Origin: Trichodelitschia bisporula
Taxonomy: Eukaryota; Ascomycota; Dothideomycetes; Phaeotrichales; Phaeotrichaceae
Assembly (NCBI GenBank): GCA_010356995.1
Contig: ML996692.1
Coordinates: forward strand, 1 to 64,000
DNA length: 64,000 nucleotides
Reading direction: 5' to 3'
The notes below the pieces were generated by a model. That model searched no databases, was not told the origin of the DNA, and saw only the letters and a program-made list of their open reading frames with translations. Within the stretch, counting starts at the first letter, position 1, and each line of letters begins with the position of its first letter. Below are positions 21,010 to 32,383 of the stretch, piece after piece. The translations under genes were made by a program, and so were the position numbers.

Positions 21010-22365
21010 GGCGACGCTGAAGTCCAGAGTGTCAAGATCGACGGACGCGCTGAAGAGTGTTCAGGCGGGCGCTCACCTCCAGCGCCACGGGCGCAACGGC
21101 ACTGAAACGCAGCTCGCCCCCCCTCAAGACGCAGCACGGAGGCAGCGCAGTCAGGCACAGCTCGGGATTCTATTGTCGTAGGTAAGCCATGCAGTGACGC
21201 GTCAAGAAGACCGCTTAGTGGCGACAAAATAATTTGACATGGTGCTGTGTTGCAGTTGCCCATTCCGCTGCAAGGTAGTGTTGTGCGAATGACGCACGTC
21301 TGCCGACCACCTGCGTCAGTGCTGCTGAATGAGCAACCAGGGAGTGGCACGGGAACGGAGAGCTTCACGGGATGTACGACATCGCCACAGCTCAGCCTCA
21401 CTTGCACCTCATTTTCGTGGCCGAATTTCTATCAGGTACATCCGTAGAAATAGTGGTCGCTCCGTATGCTCCGGCAGCAAAACTTGCTAGAACTTGCTAC
21501 CGTTGAACAGTGCCAGCCGCCTGCCGCGAGATACCCACCACCGTACAGTATTACGTAGGGTACTTGTCAGACTGTACCGAGTATCTCCGAGGCCTCCGAC
21601 CTGCCCGCGGTCGACACGGCCAATCCTGGATCCTTTTCTACACCCACCCTCACTCGCTCCATGTGAAGATCTCACTAAGTAGATGCGTACTCTGACACCG
21701 ACATCCCCACTCTGGCCTAATACCCCGCCTCCCACACAGTCCATCATCTGCGCAATTTGCGCCTGCGGTACTCGCACCGACGTACCAGCTCGGCCAGCCT
21801 CCCAGCTACCCGCTGACTACTCTGGTCTCTCCTCTAAGTATTCGTACCTTCGACCTCGTACCTTAGCAGTAAATGGAGAACACGAAGCCACCCCAGCGGA
21901 GAATTCAAGGCGTGCGCCCCTTGCGCGGTCATTTCGTTCGCTGGTATCTTTTAATATTATGAACAGAATCCGGCCATCCTATGCCCAAGCGCCTCACGCT
22001 ACGCGGTCGTCTAAACCACTGGCCGCTAGGAATAATCAATGAACCATCGCCATCATGTACAGCACAATTTTCCCAATCTTCCCCACCAGCTGTGAAATTT
22101 TACCGCGATCGCTGAGATACCACTCAACGCCTCCATGCGAAGACGCCCAACCCAACTCCGTTACGCCCAATGCTACCGAATGAAAGGCGAAAACGTGACA
22201 CCAGCGCCGCACATGCAGAGAAACGCCATCCATGCTAGTAGCGATGATGCTAACTTTGCGAGACCGTGACCATTATCTGATCGTGCGCGGCGCCGTGATG
22301 CCAATTGCCGATGAGGCGGCTCTAAAGTCGATCCGGACCAAATCCTTCTACGACGCATCGTACCC
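21010..22365. other. gene-free interval
   Basis: 1.36 kb between the DUF1769 gene start and the SCOC-like gene stop. Several frames of 60-120 codons exist on both strands, but none shows a family pattern or convincing introns. I treat them as chance frames; an unrecognised short gene cannot be excluded. Confidence 0.4.
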
Positions 22366-22979
22366 TCACTTGGCCATTCGCCCTTTGCCTTTACCCTTCG
22401 GCGGGCCAGCCGATGTGATTTTGCTCGTCTGCATGAGCTCGCCAATGTACCTAGATGGTCAGCGGAGGTATACGTAGACGTGAGGAGACGTACGATTGCA
22501 GGAAGCGGTTCCCGCCTTCGAGCTTCTCGTGCTCCGATTTGACCGACTCGACGCGGTCCACAAGCTGCAGGAGGCTCTGTTGCAACGCCTTCGCTTGCCT
22601 GGCTTGTCAGTAAGCTTGAAAGATAGACAGACAGATCCACGTACTCTATTAGAGCCTGTCGCGCGCCCTCCTCCAAACGGTCCACCTCTTCACTACTCCG
22701 CCGCGGACTCATAGTCCGCGCGTCATTCTCGTCGTAGTGCTCTTCAATCAACTCGGTAGCGGCGTCCCGCGGGACAATTATAGTCCCACTTGACTTTCGC
22801 GAGTGCAACCGTGGCCGTTGTCCTCGGGCGGCGTTTCCTCGCTCACCCTCGCTGCCGGACGACGACTCCGAGCTGCCGCCATACTCCGTCGATTCGGAGC
22901 GCAGCTGGCCACGGCGCGGCACGGCGTGTGCTCTGGGCATTGAGGAGGTCGGCAGGGTGGGCAGGCTCAGAGTAAGCAT
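22366..22979 (-). CDS. short coiled-coil protein, SCOC/UNC-69-like
   Basis: 174 residues in three exons, with introns of 46 and 43 nt in consistent phase. The first about 105 residues are Ser/Arg/Glu-rich and probably disordered (GGSSESSSGSEGERG). The last two exons encode a single heptad coiled coil, QQSLLQLVDRVESVKSEHEK through GNRFLQSYIGELMQTSKITS, ending in a basic tail (KGKGKGRMAK). The coiled coil follows the SCOC/UNC-69 pattern (LQ..L..L..RV.SVK.EH.KL..EN..L..YI..LM). Animal SCOC and yeast Slo1 bind Arl1/Arl3-type GTPases at the Golgi, so a membrane-traffic role is inferred. The ATG at 22940 (MPRAHAVP) is an alternative start. Confidence 0.75.
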
Positions 22980-25900
22980 GAAGCTATTTTGGGTGGGCGT
23001 AGACGCCTCGTGTGGAGAGTGACGGAGGAGCCAGCGTCAAGATGTATGACGGCCGTGGTACGTTTTGGAAAAGCTGCAGTGCTGGACCCTGACTAGAAAG
23101 CTGTGGTTTGCGTGATGTATTTCAGCCACTCTTTCGCTTGTTGGGCGGGGAAGGGCTCGGACGGTCGGGGGTGAAGGTTTGTTGGTGTGGTATGCTAGTC
23201 TTTAGCGTTCGGGGGCCACGCGGGACAAGTCGTAGAAGAAGAGGGTGTGATGCGCTGGATTCGGAATTCGGAACCAGTTCAAGATGTCCAGTTTAACTGC
23301 AGGCGGGTGGAATTTGACCGGGAGGGGGGCCGTCAAGCGTCAAGGCGTGGGAAACCGCTAAAGGGTTTAATGTGAGTAGTGGCAGTTGCAGACGGAGACC
23401 CTGATGACGAGCTACTGTATTTCGGTGGGGAGGTGGTCAATAAGGCCGCGAGAGTTGCGAAGCGTGGCGGGTTACCGGTGGACATGGGGGTGGGTACCGT
23501 ACGGCATAACCTCTGGGAGGTGGTGGGAGTTTTGAAGGAAGGGGGTGACCTGAGAGGCTAAAGGATTATCCTCTACCAGATTTGCGCTGTGACGTCTGGG
23601 GGGGGGGATGTGGGTGGTGGGCAGTAACTGGGGTGGCTGGCTTTGGGAGGCGATCTTTTTGGGAATGCGGGGATGGAAGGGGTCGCAGAGAGATAGGTAT
23701 GAGACAGAAGGCTGTGCGGTGTAGGGTATTTGTGAAGGATGACGACTGAGGAACAGAGAATGAAGTGGTGAGAAGAGGTTGTTGAGGTATGTCCAAAATT
23801 GAGAGGAGCGGCGTCGGTAGAGACGTCGAAGAATAAGGTGGTGTGATTTTTCTACGGATGTATGCAGGAGACACAATGATGCTGCTAGTGGGAGCGGTGG
23901 GAAATGGTGGGGGGAGGGGAGAAGTGAGTGGATATGGATGTGGAGGTGCAGTGGTCGTATCGTGATAGCAATAGTCGCGACCCTGGGTGTGGGGGTAGAA
24001 TCGCCTTGAGCCGAAAAGAGGCTTATGGGATTTAGGGAGAGAGGCACAAGAGGAGTACAGTAACAAGAACGGACGATAGCTCAAGCGTCCGGTTTTCTCC
24101 TAGCACTGTACCCTGTGGATTAAGGATACGACGAGACGAATAAGCTCAAGGCTCTCACCGCAAACAAACAAAAGATGGACATTTTGATGCTCAAAAGTCC
24201 AAGGCTTCGCTCATCCGGTCCGGGGACGCGCGGGAAGCTGAAGCTGAAGCCGATACCCATTTTGGGAAGGCGGCGAAGGCAGATGACTATCGTGCCTGAT
24301 TTATGCTCTTTAGCTTTGACCGGGGCCTCCATCTCTATCACACTCACATATGCATCTCCATTATGCGATTTATGGCTGTATGTACCAGTACAGCAGGTAC
24401 CTACGCTTTTTCTCTGCATTGAGCATCTTCTCCCGACACCGCTCATCGCGAATACGTGCCTTCTCCGTCCAGTCTCTCGTCCAAGCAATCCCTAAGCAGA
24501 GTCAAAGACAAGCAACTTCCTCGCAGATCCTTCCCATCATTAGCCATCATGACGTAAGACTTGTAACAGCCCAAGAAGATCGCCATTCCCGCCTTAAATC
24601 AATGTTGAAGCTTGCGACAATGGAGTGCGAAGGCCGAGTAAGTCACTCTACCGCAGCTTACCGTCGCAGGACGATTGTGCGGAATAGAATAGTAGTACAA
24701 GCTTCGCTTCGAAAGACTATGATCCAGCATGCGTCAGAGGTGAAGCGAGAATCCCACCACGCCTACGTTGCGTATCGCCATTCCCTGCCTTCGTCACCAC
24801 CCACGCGGCATTGAATATCCAATTCCCAGATAAAACCCACCACATCGGACGCCCTCATAGCCACGAGGCTCGCATCTAGAAAGCTCCGCAAACTGCGTGG
24901 CCGTCCCCTCCTACCCCCCAGTCCCCCTCATGGTCTGATACTTGCATCGCCAGCCGTAGCCTGCATGTCGTCATGCCCTCTCACTGGTGGGCCCGCCGTG
25001 CACCTTGGACCCCGCGCATTAGCGCCACCGCCGATCGCCGTCCTCCTGCGCCCTGCAGACACCAGTGGCCCGGGGACGATTTACCATAGAACCCACACAT
25101 ATGGCCGCCCGCCGCCGCCTGCGCCGTGTCGGCTCCAAACGACGCGCTTCCGACTCGAGGTCTCACAGACACCAGACAGGGCCCATACGATCGGCTGCGG
25201 CGTGAAGCGCGACCACGCGCGTGCACCTTCGGGTCTCGGGTGTGGGTGTGGAAAAAGAGAGGCATGGGGAACACAAAAGACCCCGCGCGCCGTGCCTCAC
25301 TACCCTGCTTCTTCCTGCACCTTTGGGCTGCGGCGGGGTGGTATGGCGAACCTTTTTTAGAGGGTGAGGAGGCGAAACGGGCGCTTGAACGGGTGGAGAT
25401 GGACAGGCGCGGCGCGGTGGCTAGGATCCCAATCTTCATCTCGAAGGTCGGCCCACGAGCGTAAGGTTATCTCGAACAACAAATTATAGGTCCGGAAGAT
25501 CCGCCGTTGAACCAGGGCCCACTGGTATCTCGCATACTACCGGTAGGGTACCAACCTGCCAACTTCCCTCTCCCCTAGCTACACAGTACCCCAGCAACAA
25601 CACACGGAGTAAACCTCCGCCTGGCCAACATAGGTTGTAGATCGTACAAAAACTATGGGCCTGCCCGCTTTTCTTCATCTCCATCTGATAAGCCCAGACG
25701 CCGGAGTACGCCATCACGTAACCGCTTCAGTGATCACCGCGCAGGTCTGTCGCTTGCCGCCGCATCTTGTCAACCCACATACGAGCGTGAGCTGTGGATA
25801 CTGCGGTAGTAATTCCGCAAACCATCACACCAAATGCCCGCCCCAATCGCGAGCATATCACTCAGCCGCCCACGCCGCCATCACCACTGGGTTCACCGCT

Positions 25901-27691
25901 GGATTCACAACCGACATCACCACCACCGAGACCCCAACCTCGCCTGCTTCAATGAGCGGGTGGTCGCACCCACTAGATAATCCCGTCGCCTCCCTTGCTG
26001 TACGACCTCCGTAACCTACCAACCAGCGAGCGCGCGCATCTTTCAGAGCTCCGTTACCGGGACCCTTCCGAGACGGCGTGGCATTCGGGAACGGGAATAT
26101 CCCGACGGCTACTATGCGGGCCGAGCAGGCATTGAACTTCGCGGCTCCGTGTCTGCCGCCCTGGGGTGTCAGTCGTCGAAGCCTGCACAGTCATACTCCT
26201 CCATTGGCACTTGGCACCTTCAGAGAAGTTTTGAGCAGACGTCCTTCGCTCTCAGATTGTGGACCGCAGCTACTCGCAAGCTCCTCATCGCTGGTCGTTC
26301 CCGACTGGAGAGGTAGAGTGATCCTGATAATCCAGGCATTGCTGACTGGGACCCTAGGGCGTGAATGCATCACAGCTTATTTTCGAATTTTGCATCATTT
26401 CTCACACCTCCATCCCCCCCAACGTGTCGTCTAAGCTCTCGGCATCTCCAGGAACCACCGATCACCAGTATCGCCACGAGGTAAATGTGCATCGATGGTC
26501 GACCACGCATCAATGGTTGCTACCTCTGAGCTCTGGAGCCAAGTGAACCTGATGGTTCAAGTGGCGAAACAGCCTGGATATGTGGGTTTCTTGCTTTTAT
26601 GATGAGTTCATGACTCCGCGTGCTGATCCTTATTGCATCGGAACCGGCGGGTAATGAAGTCTAGAAAGTGGCTTCAAAGGTTAAGTCCACGGTCTTGTTC
26701 TAAGTCGAGAATATCCATCTGTCCCGGGCATCGCAAGCAGCAAAACGTGGCATACAAAAAACTCCAGGCGCGGAATCAGCGGCATATGGCGAGGATTTTG
26801 AGTACTGGTTGGACCTTCTTTTCGCCATGTCCGGTGTCCAAATTTTGGGCATCGCACGACGTCACTTTCCCTGTCATGCAGGACCCGCGCCATGACGCAT
26901 ACTCCCGTAACTCCTTCAACTTACCCCCAGCCTAATAGACATTTCTCACAATTTAGCCTCAATGATAGCAAGACGGTGCCGGTCCTTCTGTCGACCATCC
27001 AACGGCACAAGCCGCTGGCAAGTCGCACACTTAGTTGAACCCCCGCGCCCAAGCCCTAACCCACACGGCTGTTATGGCGACCGTCCTCCGGAGCACCCTG
27101 CTACAGAGGCATCACCGCTCTGCAAGCGCCGGTACTTGAAATCAGGTTGAGCGGCTTGGCGGAGTATAAAGACAACACAGCCGCTCAAAATTCTTGAAAT
27201 GTCTTTGAACCTTGCATTCTGATTTGGCGGCAGCGAATCACTATGTACACGCATGTAAGTCGAGACAGCTCGGTGGCACGAGGGGAAGTTTACTTTGGGT
27301 CCGTCGGAGTTTTATTCCGCTTTGGGATAATGGCCGATCCACCTGGAGAGCGGAACATTCAAAGCTGACAAGTTAGGGCAAGAAGCCAACTCATGTTTAC
27401 CAAGAGGAATACTCCGATGGCGCGTACTCTACCAGAGCGGGCATCGTCTCCCCGTCACCCCGACCGCGCCTACTGTCTTCCGTTAACTCGCAGGTGACCC
27501 TCTGGGAGCCATGCTGATTGTTGAAGAGGCTCTCGCTGCCATCCGTCCCCTGCTTCCAAGCTCCAACTCATCCCTCTCTCGGACATTATCGGTGGGAACC
27601 GAACCCGATCACCCCTCACCTCCGCCGAAGAAGTCAGTCCAATACTGGCACTGGCGATTGGAAAGCTTCGTCTAGCATGGTGCATGCTTCG

Positions 27692-27773
27692 GACTCTGAT
27701 CAACCTCGCAAGCTCCTGACTATGATCAACCTCGCATCCTCCAGCTCTAATCACCCTCGCTCCAAGCCCTGTC
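27692..27773 (+). repeat. degenerate ~25-bp tandem repeat, three units
   Basis: Three imperfect units start TGATCAACCTCGCA, TGATCAACCTCGCA and TAATCACCCTCGCT and are each followed by a C/T-rich remainder containing CTCC. The third unit is the most diverged. This is a minisatellite in non-coding DNA. Confidence 0.65.
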
Positions 27774-27896
27774 ACTGACTCTGAAGATGCCCAAAGCCAT
27801 CTCGGATGTTGGAGCAATGCTGGACAATGTCATCGAGGGAGCTGGGGAGAAGTGACGCGGAATGCTGAGTGAACAGAGGCTGGAGGGATGTTGATC

Positions 27897-28060
27897 GGCT
27901 TGATAGCGTGGAGCCGGAAAGGATCTTGGACTCTGAGAGCGTCGTAGAGTCAGATGGGATCCTGATCTCGGATGGGATCATGGTCTTGGATGGGATCGTG
28001 GACTCGGCTGGGATGGTGGGCTCACACAGGATCGTGGAGTTGGATAGGCTCATGGAGCGT
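27897..28060 (-). repeat. 18-bp imperfect minisatellite
   Basis: About eight to nine imperfect 18-bp units. On the plus strand the best-preserved copies have the form GATGGGATCNTGGNCTYG, clearest at 27954-28025. Read on the minus strand, the same DNA encodes a hexapeptide array of the type (S/A)-x-(S/T)-x-I-P inside a 93-codon open frame (28053-27772). Whether that frame is expressed is unknown. Confidence 0.65.
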
Positions 28061-29739
28061 CATGTGGAATTTTCCTTCGCTCTCCTCCCCTCCCATAGTC
28101 TTTGCTCCGCTCACTTCGCAGCGCCCTCACTCGGAGTCCAGATGATACCCACGATACGCTCAGCCATATAACCGTCCCCTCACGCAAAGCCGACGATGCT
28201 TCGACATATCCATGAGGAATAAGACACGCGGCGAGCCTTCATCATTTTGAACTGTAAGAACCCCAACTCGAAATGTGAATAGAGTTTGTAGTCTGCCGTA
28301 CCGCGAGCGAATTCTACTAAAACTTCGTGTTCTCCTGAAAAACTAGGATACCATCACCTTGAATCCCTCTCCGCGCCGGAACCCCATTTCCATCACAGGC
28401 CGTTATTCCAGTCTTCCAGGAGAACAGAGGGCAAAGAGATGTTGGTCTCCGGTAACACGGCCTAGCGCAGCATTATGCACAAGCTCTCAACGTCAATGAG
28501 AGCTCCACCGGCGACGAAAGGATGATATGGACGACACCCGACCCAGCGTGCCTCGATGGCTGTGCCCAGACGTTACGGAATGCATCATCATCAATTGCTG
28601 CCCTTCCTCTTTTGGAAGTACCTGATCCTTGCCGTGGTGTTGAGGTGAACCTTAACTTAAATCAAAGTGTCACTCTGGATTTAGTAGAGATATCGTCTTC
28701 GGAGTAGCCGGAATTCAACCTTGAGACTCGATGATACCCATATTTCAGGGGTTTGATGTTAAGATCTTGTGAGGTTGATTGATTTGATTATTTTTCCTTC
28801 GAACGTTGAAGCCGCCGAAAATCGCACTCCAACGAAATCTCCAGCGGTAGAAGGCACGCCCATCGAGTGCAAATCGTCAATCATGCAGGTAACGATCCAA
28901 CTCCCGCCAAATTCGTAGTAGGCGAATTTCCAAAAGCCAGTAGAACACCCGAACGGCCCGGTCTGGGGGCCCAGTCAAGCTCCCCGACAATGGGATGTTA
29001 TCATCGCCGGACGCGACAGAAGCCGCCAACCACCTACCTCAAGGACAGTTACAGGTGGCGGAGCAACTGGGTACCTTGACGGCCATCGAGTCCCGAGTCA
29101 TGACGTTAGCGGCGGAGTGGCTAGTAATTCATTGATTGTGGCTGATATTTGCATTTTCGTGAGCCACAAGATTAAGGTTACTCGTGCGGCGAAGAAAACT
29201 GGTACAGGGGTTGGAGATTAACGACAACAGTTCAGGAGGCAGTGCTGGGTGAAGGCGCGATGCAGCGATGGAGAAACGTGTCTCATGGTTCCGCAGGCAC
29301 GTTCAGCCTTGTGTATCGCTCTCAAACAGGGTGACACACTGCAAGCTGAACTGGGACTTCGAAATGCGATAGCACCATTGCTTCAATATCTGGCTAGTAT
29401 GATGTGCACACACCGCGGCATCTCGTTAACCCGCGCCTCCGTAACACTGACAGTTGGGAAAGACAATGGCTTGTATTTTATTGTAAGAGGGTGATGGGGA
29501 TGGGGCTACGTGGGAAATGGGGAGATGGGCAGTGCAGGCAGAACCGCAGAGCTAAACGTCTTGGATCTAAGGAAGCATCTTAGCAGAAGAACCGTATTTC
29601 CTCCTCCTCCCCCACGTCCAGCAACGCAATGCTGCCAACGACGCCCAGGAATCGGCAAAGAAACTCTCAACGCAATCAACAACTCCCGACCGTGTAGACC
29701 CGCGCGTCACGCCAACCCGAACCGAACCGGGAAACAAAT

Positions 29740-30713
<974 letters not shown>

Positions 30714-31707
30714 TGTGACGGTCTGTTACGGGTTAGTGGAAGTGGCAGGATGCGGCAGTAGAAGGTAGTGGAGGATAGCGTTGATGAAGAGAGTGATGGA
30801 AAAGAGGGGAAGAGAAGAGGCTGCAAGTCGCAGACAGAGACGTCACAAGGGGGTGGAGGGGTGGTGATTGCGGCGCCGGGCACAGCCCCAACAACCGCCA
30901 ACAACCGGGCCCAAGACTGGCGCTTGGAAGGTGGGGAGGGCGGGCGGTTTCGCAGCGCTCTATGTCACACACAAAGCAGCATGCAGATAAAGCCGAAGCT
31001 TGCGCGGTGATAGAGCGTCTACTGAGCAGTGATGCAGCAGCTGGTACGACGCTGTCCTTTTTTTCCCAGGGCAAGTGTGGGTTGTTCTGTGTGGAGGATG
31101 ACGAAAGGGGATGATGAACAGCACAGTACCTGGAGGGGTTTCGAAACTAAGCACAATGGACGGAGAAGTTGGGAATGAGATGAAAGGTGCAGAACTGGTG
31201 GGTGAAGGGAGGGAGAAAACGATTCAGGAGCTCGGAGCGAGAACCGGTGATGTGAAGAGGTGTTTTCGGGGGGGGGGTGCAGTGTTGGAAGTGGATTCGA
31301 TCAGTCTGGAGGAGGTTTGTTTTGAGGGGGAAGAAGCAGAGCGAGGGGGAGGGGAAGAAGAGGAGTGAAAGAGGCCAAGAGAGACTCACAGAAGCGGGTG
31401 GTGGGTGACTGGGGGGCACGGTCCACCCACTGCCACCTTTGGCTTTGCTGGCCGTCTTTTGGGCCTTTGGACCTTGGACGCTGTCACCTGATACTCGGAA
31501 TAGCAATATCCACGTGATTCTTTATCACGTGACCTTTCTACTCTCATGTAAAATGCCAAGCTCGGCTCATGATGTGATGTCGTTCGTTTCCCCCAAAGAG
31601 CTCCATAGCGAGCTTTCCCGACCTCAACCCGGCTCACAAACACCCCCTCCCTCCGCTTCTCATTTCGTTCTCACAAGTCACCAACATACCAACATTCTGA
31701 CATCGCA
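30714..31707. promoter_or_regulatory. divergent promoter region, 14-3-3 / IF1
   Basis: 994 bp between two divergent starts. The 14-3-3 side is pyrimidine-rich on its coding strand. A perfect 8-bp inverted repeat, CACGTGAT...ATCACGTG with a 5-nt spacer, lies at 31511-31531, about 180 bp upstream of the IF1 start. Open frames between about 31,100 and 31,640 look like chance. Confidence 0.55.
31511..31531. promoter_or_regulatory. paired E-box inverted repeat upstream of IF1
   Basis: CACGTGAT (31511-31518) and ATCACGTG (31524-31531) form a perfect dyad around TCTTT. CACGTG is the core bound by bHLH factors such as Cbf1 in fungi. The binding factor here is not known. Confidence 0.6.
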
Positions 31708-32173
31708 ATGTCGGCCATCAAGTCCTCCAGCCTCGTCCGCGTCCTGCGCACCGCTGGCCTGCGTCGCACCTTCTCTACCGTTCCCCGCACCATGGCCGCT
31801 GGCGACACCGGCTCGGGTTCCTCGCGTGCCGGCGGCATCAAGGCCGGGTGAGTTTTGCAGACTCAATTGCGGTATATGCCACTGGACTCGTTACTGACGA
31901 CCCGCAGTGATGCCTTCACGTCGCGCGAGAAAGCCAACGAGGAATTCTACATCCGCAAGGAGGAGAGGCAGAAGTGCGTGCCAAGCTTCAACCGTCATTT
32001 CGCATGCTGACATTCCTCCCAAGGCTTTTGCTGCTCCGTGAGAAGCTCAGCGCCCAGAAGAAGCACATTGAAGAGCTGGACAAGCACATGTTGGTCTCCC
32101 ATTCTTTGTCTTACCAGCGGCTAACATCTCCAGCGAGGGCCTGACACGCGAATCGGGCGGCGAGAAGCACTAG
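31708..32173 (+). CDS. INH1: mitochondrial F1F0-ATPase inhibitor IF1
   Basis: IF1 blocks ATP hydrolysis by the mitochondrial ATP synthase at low matrix pH. 103 residues, four exons, introns of 60, 50 and 44 nt. The first about 32 residues are Arg/Ser/Ala-rich without acids (SSLVRVLRTAGLRRTFST), a mitochondrial presequence. The inhibitory segment GGIKAGDAFTSREKANEEFY matches the F1-binding region of yeast Inh1, including the Phe and the Glu pair. The coiled coil LREKLSAQKKHIEELDKHIE follows as the dimerisation region. Length is normal for fungal IF1. Confidence 0.93.
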
Positions 32174-32383
32174 ATCACCGTACTTGTTGCCATGTAAATT
32201 GATAGACACTCTGCTATGACTGTACCATCAGCTCAACCAGCTCAATCAGCTTTTGCATAACCGTGCGCCTCTATTCGCCGTCCCATAGTGTACACTGATG
32301 GGTATTCGAGAGCCCAGAGCCCAGATTATGACTCAAGACGTTGCCCTACTGTCCTTGTTCCCAGCCGCTCATAGTCAACCCAT
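32174..32383. other. short convergent interval
   Basis: 210 bp between the IF1 stop (+) and the NSP1 stop (-). Nothing recognised. Confidence 0.4.

Larger units (their letters stand above)
22980..29739. other. 6.8-kb stretch without recognisable genes
   Basis: Both strands were read. Frames are short (mostly under 130 codons) and show no domain, signal peptide plus membrane pattern, or consistent splice structure. From about 23,050 to 24,080 the plus strand is purine-rich, which gives long proline/serine/histidine frames on the minus strand. This looks like the pyrimidine-rich leader or promoter of the SCOC-like gene. From about 26 kb on the DNA is visibly less GC-rich than the genic DNA around it. 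Two degenerate minisatellites lie at 27.69-27.77 and 27.90-28.06 kb. No transposase, reverse transcriptase or terminal repeats were seen. Confidence 0.55.

Noticed and set aside
23472-24084. Two overlapping minus-strand frames of 170-190 codons
   Set aside because: Proline/serine/histidine content follows from the pyrimidine-rich strand; there are no conserved blocks and the two frames exclude each other.
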